Position numbers and translations under genes: made by a program | Shown: one piece after another, positions 1 through 7,200 of the stretch | Layout: every line of letters begins with the position of its first letter | How positions within the stretch are numbered: the stretch's first letter is position 1 | Assembly: GCA_964453035.1 (NCBI GenBank) | Contig: CAYVOX010000024.1 | Location: 1 to 30,556 of the forward strand | Source: CAYVOX01 sp964453035 | Lineage (GTDB): Bacteria; Chloroflexota; Anaerolineae; Anaerolineales; Anaerolineaceae | Direction of reading: 5' to 3' | Length of the DNA: 30,556 nucleotides | The notes under the pieces: model-generated | What the model was told of the DNA's origin: nothing | Seen by the model: the letters and a program-made list of their open reading frames with translations, nothing else | Databases searched by the model: none

Positions 1-345
1 GCCGATGGTGCTGCCTTTGCATCTTCAGCGGATGTCATCACTCTGCAGTGGTCTTCAGTGGGCACCCTTCGCCAGAATGAAGCCTATGCGGTCACCGTCG
101 AAGATTTAACTGAAGGCAACAGCAGAAAACTCGTTGAATACGTCACGGATACCAAGTTCATCATCCCGGCAACCTTCCGCCCCGCCGGTACCACGCCTCA
201 CATCATGCGCTGGTTTGTCACACCCGTGCGTCAGAGCGGCACCACCAAGGATGGACAACCGATCTATGAGCAAGGCGGTGCATCCAGCGTTGCACGCGTG
301 TTCAGTTGGATTGGCGGCGTAACGGGTCCAACCCCAACCCCCTGA
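1..345 (+). CDS. C-terminal end of a secreted/cell-surface protein (partial)
   Basis: The reading frame is open from base 1 to a TGA at 343-345, so only the last 114 residues are present and the start lies outside the window. The visible part reads like a small beta-sandwich: an L-Q-W-S-S-V-G motif, then E-A-Y-A-V-T-V, a stretch ending in F-I-I-P-A, and R-W-F-V-T-P-V-R. This fibronectin-III-like pattern is common at the C termini of LysM or other extracytoplasmic proteins of Anaerolineae. The tail is G-P-T-P-T-P, a Pro/Thr linker-like end. A hairpin terminator follows directly. The exact family cannot be set without the N-terminal part; a LysM or lipoprotein assignment is inference. Confidence 0.6.
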   Translation, partial: ADGAAFASSADVITLQWSSVGTLRQNEAYAVTVEDLTEGNSRKLVEYVTDTKFIIPATFRPAGTTPHIMRWFVTPVRQSGTTKDGQPIYEQGGASSVARVFSWIGGVTGPTPTP

Positions 346-357
346 TGTCAATAATAA

Positions 358-390
358 ACGGGAGTGCTCAGCACTCCCGTTTCTCTTCAT
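358..390 (+). terminator. Rho-independent terminator after the partial gene
   Basis: A perfect 10-bp stem ACGGGAGTGC/GCACTCCCGT (358-367 and 371-380) with a 3-nt loop is followed by a pyrimidine- and T-rich run (TTTCTCTTCATTTTT). It lies 12 bases after the stop of the first gene and 24 bases before the end of the convergent trxB gene, so it may work in both directions. Confidence 0.85.
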
Positions 391-404
391 TTTTCCAAGA
401 TCAA

Positions 405-1373
405 TCAGCCTTCATGTTCCAAAAAGCGCACAGCCTGGATGGCAGCCCCCGCACCCATCCCCGCGGAAGTGACTACCTGCCGGAAAGTCGCATCCATCAC
501 CTCTCCAGCTGCAAAAACGCCTGGCACGCTGGTTAGCATTGACTTATCGGTAACAATATACCCCAACCTGTCCATTTCGATTTGGCCCTGGAATAATTCG
601 GTGTTAGGTTTGTGCCCGATGAAGATGAATACGCCGTCGGTCTTGAAAGTAGAATCCTCTCCAGTCACCACATTTTTTAACTGGACTGATTCCACCGCTT
701 CCTGTCCGTTTACTGCAGTTACAACCGAGTTCCAGATGAAACTGATTTTTGGGTTTTCTTTCGCGCGCTTCTGCAATATAGCACCAGCCCGCAACGCATC
801 CCGCCGGTGAACAATCGCTACCGAAGAAGCATAACGCGTGAGGAATAACGCCTCCTCAATCGCCGAATCTCCCCCACCCACCACAACCACTTTTTTATCC
901 TTGAAGAACCACCCGTCGCACGTCGCGCAATACGAAACGCCCTTGCCAGTTAGCTCCTTCTCTCCTGGAACGTTCAGGTGATTGGGGCTGGCTCCGGTTG
1001 CCAGTATTAATGTATCCGCCAGATATTCTTTTCCGTAGGTCGAAACCTTGAATGGCCTGCTGGATATATCCACCGCCGTCGCCGTCTCAAATTCAACAAC
1101 CGCCCCAAAATGCTCTGCCTGCTTCTGAAACAACTCGCCCAGCCTGGCACCACCCACCCCTTCCGGAAATCCCGGGTAGTTTTCAATCGTGTAGGTCAAT
1201 GCTGCCTGTCCACCCAGTTCCATGCCAGCTAGCACTACCGGGTTCAACTCTGCTCGGGCAGCATAAAGCGCCGCCGCCAGCCCTGCCGGACCTGACCCAA
1301 GGATGAGCACTTTAACATGTGCCGTCGCGTCGTTTGTTTCTGATTTTGATAGGTCGTTAAGTGAGAAGTTCAT
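405..1373 (-). CDS. trxB: Thioredoxin reductase
   Basis: NADPH-dependent flavoenzyme that reduces thioredoxin in the cytoplasm. The sequence shows the N-terminal FAD dinucleotide fold (L-G-S-G-P-A-G-L-A-A-A), the redox-active C-A-T-C-D-G motif (Cys 149 and 152 from the chosen start), the NADPH-binding G-G-G-D-S-A-I-E-E followed by H-R-R-D, and the C-terminal FAD motif G-V-F-A-A-G-E-V-M-D. The length (322 residues) is usual for the low-molecular-weight bacterial type. An in-frame ATG at 1406 would add 11 residues (MLRKIAWRYQK); the ATG at 1373 is preferred because GGAG lies 10 nt ahead of it and the family usually starts just before the FAD fold. It lies 100 bases downstream of the aminotransferase gene on the same strand and may share its transcript. 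Confidence 0.95.
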   Translation of the reverse strand: MNFSLNDLSKSETNDATAHVKVLILGSGPAGLAAALYAARAELNPVVLAGMELGGQAALTYTIENYPGFPEGVGGARLGELFQKQAEHFGAVVEFETATAVDISSRPFKVSTYGKEYLADTLILATGASPNHLNVPGEKELTGKGVSYCATCDGWFFKDKKVVVVGGGDSAIEEALFLTRYASSVAIVHRRDALRAGAILQKRAKENPKISFIWNSVVTAVNGQEAVESVQLKNVVTGEDSTFKTDGVFIFIGHKPNTELFQGQIEMDRLGYIVTDKSMLTSVPGVFAAGEVMDATFRQVVTSAGMGAGAAIQAVRFLEHEG

Positions 1374-1473
1374 TTTCTGGTATCTCCATGCAATTTTTCG
1401 CAGCATTTATCATTGACTTTCTTTTCGTCTGCTGCATTCTTCAATTAGATGGTCAAACCATCAAAAAGTGACA

Positions 1474-2820
1474 TTAATTCGCGCTGGCATCAGTAATATC
1501 CAGGCCTCTTTCGATGATGGAAAAACCCTCCGCCAGTTGTTCAGGTGTGATGATTAGCGGAGGAACAATAAGCAGGGTGTTCCAATGGGTATAGATGAAT
1601 AATCCATGTTCAGCCAGGAAAGCCTTCAATGCTGTCATTTCAACACTGCTTTGATTAAATGGCGCCATACCTTCACGTGATTGCCGATTGCGCACCAACT
1701 CAATCGCGCCAAATAAGCCAATCGAACGCACATCTCCGACCGATGGGTGACGGTCTTTAAGCTCCTCCAGCATATCCGCCAGTACCTGCCCCATCTGTGC
1801 GGAGTGCTCCACCAGGCGCTCTTCCTGCATCACCTCGATATTGGCAATGGCCGCCGCCAGGCTGATGGGATGACCGTTGTACGTTAACCCGCCGTCAAAA
1901 ACCCGCTCATCAAACGTAGCTGCGATTGGTTCGCGCATTGCCACGGCTCCCAGTGGTGCATAACCCGAGGTCAAACCCTTTGCCATCGTGATGATATCCG
2001 GAACCACTTTCCAATGATTGACCGCAAACCAGGCACCCGTCCGCCCAAAGCCGCTCATCACCTCGTCGCACACCATCAAGATATTATACTTGTCGCACAG
2101 GGCTCTTACCCCTTGCAGGTATCCCTCGGGAGGGATGATGATGCCGTTGGTTCCCGTAACCGTCTCTAGCAGCACCGCAGCAATTGTCTGTGGACCTTCG
2201 TAAAGGATGATTTCTTCCAGGTGGTTAAGATAGTCCTGTGCAAATTGCTCTTCTGAAACATCCGGTTGCGACCTGTGAAACGTGGACCTGTAACGGTGCG
2301 GGTCTAAAAAATGAACCACCCCCGGCATCACGGCTGGCTCCCAGGCCTGCCGCCGCGGATCTCCGGTTAACGCCATCGCCCCAAAGGTCGCCCCGTGATA
2401 CGAGCGGTATCGCGTGAGAATCTTATGCTTTCCAGTATAAGCGCGCGCCAATTTAACGGCATTCTCATTGGCATCCGCTCCGCCCAGCGTGTATAAATAC
2501 TTCGTCAAGCCCGGCGGGCAAATCTGCGCCAGCTTTTCACCCAGAAGCGCCCTGGGCCTGGTGGCCATGCCCACCCCGGCAAAAGGCAACTCCCGAGCCT
2601 GCTCAACAATTGCCTCAATCACGTGCTTGTTACCGTGCCCGATGTTCACGCACATCACCATAGAGTTAAAATCCAGGTAACGCTTGCCGTTCACATCCCA
2701 AAAATACACGCCGCTGGATGACTTAATTGAAATAGGTTTGATCTTCTTTTGCGCTGACCAGGTCCAAAAGTTGTGTTTTAAGGCCAGTGGAAGAATTTCC
2801 GCATCCGCGATATTTCTCAT
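1474..2820 (-). CDS. Class-III PLP-dependent aminotransferase
   Basis: Fold-type I aminotransferase of the class-III (omega/ornithine-type) group, moving an amino group from an omega-amine or amino acid to an oxo acid. Visible marks are the Y-H-G motif (R-S-Y-H-G-A-T), the PLP-ring-binding D in C-D-E-V-M-S-G-F-G-R-T-G, and the Schiff-base Lys in M-A-K-G-L-T-S-G-Y-A-P-L-G (Lys 281). The 448-residue length is normal. The overall pattern resembles taurine:pyruvate and related aminotransferases, but the substrate cannot be set from sequence alone. A TTG at 2835 would add five residues; the ATG at 2820 is chosen because GAGGAG sits just before it and the predicted transcription start (about 2839) leaves a sensible leader. 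Transcribed divergently from the DUF309 gene. Confidence 0.9.
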   Translation of the reverse strand: MRNIADAEILPLALKHNFWTWSAQKKIKPISIKSSSGVYFWDVNGKRYLDFNSMVMCVNIGHGNKHVIEAIVEQARELPFAGVGMATRPRALLGEKLAQICPPGLTKYLYTLGGADANENAVKLARAYTGKHKILTRYRSYHGATFGAMALTGDPRRQAWEPAVMPGVVHFLDPHRYRSTFHRSQPDVSEEQFAQDYLNHLEEIILYEGPQTIAAVLLETVTGTNGIIIPPEGYLQGVRALCDKYNILMVCDEVMSGFGRTGAWFAVNHWKVVPDIITMAKGLTSGYAPLGAVAMREPIAATFDERVFDGGLTYNGHPISLAAAIANIEVMQEERLVEHSAQMGQVLADMLEELKDRHPSVGDVRSIGLFGAIELVRNRQSREGMAPFNQSSVEMTALKAFLAEHGLFIYTHWNTLLIVPPLIITPEQLAEGFSIIERGLDITDASAN

Positions 2821-2845
2821 AAGCTCCTCAATCAAATCAAATCTA

Positions 2846-2874
2846 AATATAGTTTATCCCAACCTTGCGTACAA
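2846..2874 (-). promoter_or_regulatory. Sigma-70-type promoter of the aminotransferase
   Basis: On the minus strand TTGTAC (2874-2869) and TATATT (2851-2846) are separated by exactly 17 nt. Transcription would start near 2839, about 18 nt before the ATG at 2820, which carries GAGGAG in that leader. Confidence 0.6.
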
Positions 2875-2914
2875 ATGTAGTGATTATCAGTCAATCTTTG
2901 CAGAATATCCTCGT

Positions 2915-2922
2915 GCTATAAT
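2915..2922 (+). promoter_or_regulatory. -10 element giving a probably leaderless DUF309 transcript
   Basis: A consensus TATAAT (2917-2922), with TG at 2914-2915 as an extended -10, ends 6 nt before the ATG at 2929. The start of transcription would fall on or beside the start codon, and no Shine-Dalgarno sequence is present. No convincing -35 box is seen, which fits an extended -10 promoter. Confidence 0.55.
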
Positions 2923-2928
2923 CTCTCC

Positions 2929-3390
2929 ATGAGCCGCGCAATTCTGGATGCTCCTGACTGGACACCCGCCCAGAAACTGGAGGCTTGCAACCGTCCACTT
3001 CCCTCCGAAGCGCTGAAGGGCATCGTCTGCTTTAATTCCGGAGAGTATTTTGAGGCCCACGAATGGCTTGAATTAGCCTGGCGTGCTGAAAGCGGTGCAC
3101 AACGCGACCTGTACCGCTCAATTTTGCTGGCAGCAGTGGCTTTGTACCACACTCAACGCGGAAATTTTCCCGGAGCGCTGAAAGTCACCCGGCGTTGCCT
3201 GCGCTGGATGAATGCTTTTCCGGCAATCTGCTGCGGTGTGCAACTCGAAAAATTGCGCCTGCAAATCGAAAATTTGCTCAACACCTTGCAAGCCGCCGAA
3301 CCCAACTTTGAACAGTTTCACCCACCCTATATCTCCCCCCTGGAATACGATCCGTCCTGGTCTATGATGCACCAATCCACTTCGGAGTAA
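2929..3390 (+). CDS. DUF309 family protein
   Basis: A 153-residue all-helical cytoplasmic protein. The signature G-E-Y-F-E-A-H-E-W-L-E, then W-R, Y-R-S-I-L-L-A-A-V-A-L-Y-H and G-N-F-P-G-A-L matches the DUF309 family (length usually 100-180 residues). The conserved Glu/His residues in the first motif look like a polar site, but no biochemical function is established for the family. It is followed 9 bases later by the FabL-type gene and is likely co-transcribed with it. The ATG is preceded by a -10 box only 6 nt away, so translation may be leaderless. Confidence 0.85.
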   Translation: MSRAILDAPDWTPAQKLEACNRPLPSEALKGIVCFNSGEYFEAHEWLELAWRAESGAQRDLYRSILLAAVALYHTQRGNFPGALKVTRRCLRWMNAFPAICCGVQLEKLRLQIENLLNTLQAAEPNFEQFHPPYISPLEYDPSWSMMHQSTSE

Positions 3391-3399
3391 AGGATAATT

Positions 3400-4179
3400 A
3401 TGTCAAATCCTCACCTTTTCAAAAACAAGGTCGCGCTCGTTACCGGCTCCGGTCGCGGCATTGGCCGCGCCATTGCCCTCCGACTTGCCAGCCAGGGAGC
3501 GGATATCGTTATCAACTATATGCGCAACCAGGCTCCTGCCGAAGCCGCCGCTCAACAGATTGAGCAAATGGGGCGCCGCGCGCTGGTGGTTCAAGCCAAC
3601 GTGGCAAAACCAGAAGAAATCGAGACTCTTTTTAAGGCTGTCGAAGTCGAGTTTGGGGGATTGGATATCTTCATCAATAATGCCGCCTCCGGATTCAATC
3701 GCCCTGCCCTGCAGCAAAGAGTTATCGGTTGGGATTGGACAATGAATGTCAATGCGCGCGCCTTCCTTTTTGCCACCCAGTCTGCCGTCCCGTTGATGGA
3801 AAAGCGCGGTGGAGGTCACATTGTCGCCATCACCAGCCCCGGTTCTCAACGTGTTCTACCGGATTATGTTGCCGTCGGCGCCAGCAAAGCTGCACTGGAA
3901 TCGCTCACGCGTTATCTCGCGGTTGAACTTGCTCCAAAAAACATCATCGTCAATGCAGTATCACCCAGCCTGGTAGAAACGGATGCGCTCAAGCACTTCG
4001 CTTCGCTCAGCGACAGCAACACCATACCCAGGGCAATCGCAGCCACCCCTGCTGGCCGGCTGGTCCAACCCGAAGATGTTGCAGGCGTGGTTGCCTTTCT
4101 CTGCTCGCCCGATGCCTCCATGATTCGCGGTCAGGTGATTGTTGTTGACGGTGGATACACCTTACCTGTACCGGGGTAA
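3400..4179 (+). CDS. fabL: Enoyl-[acyl-carrier-protein] reductase III (FabL-type SDR)
   Basis: Short-chain dehydrogenase/reductase that, in the FabL group, uses NADPH for the last reduction step of fatty-acid elongation. Visible are the cofactor motif T-G-S-G-R-G-I-G near residue 16, N-N-A-A near residue 91, and the active-site segment D-Y-V-A-V-G-A-S-K. Here Tyr156 and Lys163 are spaced Y-x6-K, as in FabI/FabL, not the Y-x3-K of ordinary SDRs. The following A-L-E-S-L-T-R-Y-L-A-V-E-L and D-A-L-K-H-F and the end M-I-R-G-Q-V-I-V-V-D-G-G also match Bacillus FabL. Length 259 is normal. AAAGGA lies 6 nt before the ATG. A related carrier-protein reductase is the main alternative. Confidence 0.85.
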   Translation: MSNPHLFKNKVALVTGSGRGIGRAIALRLASQGADIVINYMRNQAPAEAAAQQIEQMGRRALVVQANVAKPEEIETLFKAVEVEFGGLDIFINNAASGFNRPALQQRVIGWDWTMNVNARAFLFATQSAVPLMEKRGGGHIVAITSPGSQRVLPDYVAVGASKAALESLTRYLAVELAPKNIIVNAVSPSLVETDALKHFASLSDSNTIPRAIAATPAGRLVQPEDVAGVVAFLCSPDASMIRGQVIVVDGGYTLPVPG

Positions 4180-4216
4180 TCGGCTGTTCTAAAAACCTAC
4201 CTGAAAGTTAAAAGTA

Positions 4217-4253
4217 AACTTCCCGCAAGGGTCTCCTGCGGGAAGTTTTTTTT
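4217..4253 (+). terminator. Strong Rho-independent terminator
   Basis: An 11-bp stem AACTTCCCGCA/TGCGGGAAGTT (4217-4227, 4237-4247) followed by eight T in a row. It ends the fabL transcript. On the minus strand the bases after the stem are less T-rich, but the structure lies just beyond the stop of the large minus-strand gene and may serve both. Confidence 0.9.
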
Positions 4254-4264
4254 GAAACCTTACT

Positions 4265-7200
4265 TTACTTTCTTACGAATGGAAGGTACATGAGCTCTCC
4301 TGTGATTCGGAAGGTAGCTGAAACAAAGTTGATGGCGTAGTTGCTTCCAGCCGAGAGGGTTCCCTGTGTAATGGCATAACCGCCAATTTCCTCACCAGGT
4401 TCACGGCTCAATAACCCGCTGAACGCAATTGGCGGGTCATTAGGGGCGTATGTGTAAGTAAAGACCGGATCAACCGTTCCAAAAATCTTATACTGCCCGC
4501 TGTTTGCCGTTACCGTGATGGGCTTCGGTGTGATGTTGGCTGTGGTTGCTGCCGTTGTATTCAACAGGTTGTAGTTGCCTGCATCCACGCCTGCAATCGA
4601 GATGCCAATCACACTCATTGAGATACCACTTCCAGCGTTCGCATCCGCAAAACTGGCGCTGGTGTAGCTGGCTATGAACACATCTCCCGTCACGCGGTTA
4701 TCCGTGAGAGTGACAGTTGCTGCGGTTGTGCCGTCATACACCTTGTCGATACCCGTTGCGCCGACTGTCAGGTCGCGAACGGTGATATCCGCTGTAGTGG
4801 TCGGCTGCGTCAGGCTGTAGTTCCCGGCATCGTCGCCGCTGATACTCAACCCGCTGACCGCAACATCTTTTCCGTTGCCCACATTTTTATCCGCAAATGT
4901 GCCTAGCGCTCCAGTTACTTCAAGTGTCACCACATCTCCAGTGATTTTTCCTACCAGCGTTGCGGTTGTGGTGTCAATCACTGCCTGCGTGTTGCCGTCA
5001 TAAACCTTGTCCTGTGCGGTGATTCCGCTTACCGTCAGAGGTTTTGCGGTGATATCCGCAGTGTCAGTCGCCACTGAGTCGAGCACGTAGTTACCCGCGT
5101 CCACGCCACTCAACACCGCGTCACTCAAGGTCACTACTTTGCCTGTGGCAACGGTCTTGTCAGCAAACGCCGCTATGCCAGCGCTCAGTTCCACCGCGTC
5201 GCCGAGGATGGCTCCTACCAGTGAGCGCGTCAGCACCGTGGCATTGACCGTTCCGTCGTACACCTTATCCGCTGCGGTGAAGGCTCCCGTGATGTGCAGC
5301 GCTGAGATGGATGCGCTCGTCGTGGCTACCGAATCCAGCGCATAATTACCTGCATCTGCGCCGCTCAGCAATGCACTGCCCAGGGTCACAACCTTATCCT
5401 CGCCTACAGTCTTATTGGCGAAAGTTGCTGTTCCACCGGTCAACTCAACCGCATCACCTGCCAGAACGCCTGTCAAGCTGCGCGTCAAGACGGTGGCAGC
5501 CGCATTTCCGTCATACACCTTATCCGCCGCAGTGAAGCTGCCTGTGATGTGCAGTGCCGTGATCGAAGCGGTCGTTGTGGCAACCGAATCCAGCACATAG
5601 TTGCCCGCATCTGCGCCGCTCAAAGCCGCACCGCTCAGCGTAACCACCTTACCCGTGCCGACAGTCTTGTCCGCGAACGCAGCTGTTCCACCGGTTAGCT
5701 CAACCGCATCACCAGAGATGGCTCCAACCAGTGAGCGCGTCAGCACCGAGGCGTCCGTGGTTCCATCGTACACCTTATTCCCCGCGGTGAAGGCACCCGT
5801 GACGTGCAGCGCCGTGATCGAAGCGGTTGTTGTAGCAACTGAATCCAGCACGTAGTTGCCTGCGTCCAACCCGCTCAACGCCGCGCCGGTCAAGGTCACC
5901 ACCTTGCCTGTAGCAACGGTTTTATCTGCAAATGACGCCGCACCACCGTTCAGTTCCACGGCATCGCCCAAAATGGCTCCCACCAGCGAGCGCGTCAGCA
6001 CCACGGCAGCAATCTCTCTGTCATACACTTTGTCTGCCGCGGTGAAGGCTCCTGTGACGTGTAGTGCCGTGATCGAAGCGGTCGTTGTGGCAACCGAATC
6101 CAGCACATAGTTGCCCGCATCTGCGCCGCTCAAAGCCGCACCGCTCAGCGTAACCACCTTACCCGTGCCGACAGTCTTGTCCGCGAACGCAGCTGTTCCA
6201 CCGGTTAGCTCAACCGCATCACCAGAGATGGCTCCAACCAGTGAGCGCGTCAGCACCGAGGCGTCCGTGGTTCCATCGTACACCTTATTCCCCGCGGTGA
6301 AGGCACCCGTGACGTGCAGCGCCGTGATCGAAGCGGTTGTTGTAGCAACTGAATCCAGCACGTAGTTGCCTGCGTCCAACCCGCTCAGCAATGCACTGCC
6401 CAGGGTCACAACCTTATCCTCGCCTACATTCTTATTGGCGAAAGTTGCTGTTCCGCTGGTCAACTCAACTGCGTCACCCACCAGAACACCCGTCAGGCTA
6501 CGCGTCAAGACGGTGGCAGCCGCTGACCCATCATAAACCTTATCCGCCGCGGTGAAGCTGCCGGTGATATGTTTTGCGTTGACTACAAGTTGAGCCGTTG
6601 CAGTGCTTGGTGCATAAATACCATCCCCGGCAAAACTGGCGCCCACACCGCTGGCGTAAGTACCAACATCTGCAGTCAAAGCGGCGGTGCAAGTAGCAAT
6701 TCCGCTGGAATCTGTAATACCTGAACACGCTACCACCCCATTGAGCGTAAAGCTGATGGTTTTATTGTTCAGTCCCACCCCGTTCGAAGTTCGGGTTAAA
6801 GTTGCCGAGAGCGTAACCGTTTGCCCATATGTATCCGTGATGGGGCTGGTCGTCAGGTTGGTAGCTAAAGGTATCTGCTTTTCATAAACGCCGCGGTCAT
6901 CATACAGGCGCGTACCGGCTCCAGTATTTGCCACAGCCGGATCATCAACTCTCGGATTGCCATCCAGGTCTGTTGAAGGCTCATCGGGAGCATTTGAGTT
7001 GGCGGAATCGATCGCCGGTGACAATGCCAGCAGGTGGTAATCGCCCTCTGTGACAATCAGGGTGCCGTTTGAAACTGGTGCTGGCGCAACAAACAACGGA
7101 TTGCCCTCCAAGCCATGATCCTCCTGCGTGGTGATGACCGCCTGGAAAGCCGCCAGTGTTGAATAAGCGGTATCATTCCAGTCAATCTGTACCGTACCAC

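Noticed and set aside
1448..1462. Hairpin GATGGT-CAA-ACCATC as a terminator between the aminotransferase and trxB
   Set aside because: The stem is short, and no T-run follows it on the minus strand.
2916..3152. Minus-strand 78-codon frame inside the DUF309 gene
   Set aside because: It is fully antisense to a recognised conserved family member.
5139..6365. Repeated plus-strand open frames of about 84 codons
   Set aside because: They are antisense shadows of the 255-bp YDG repeats of the large minus-strand gene and repeat only because the gene repeats.
5042..6571. Possible CRISPR array
   Set aside because: The units are 255 bp, contiguous and coding, with no short repeat-spacer pattern.
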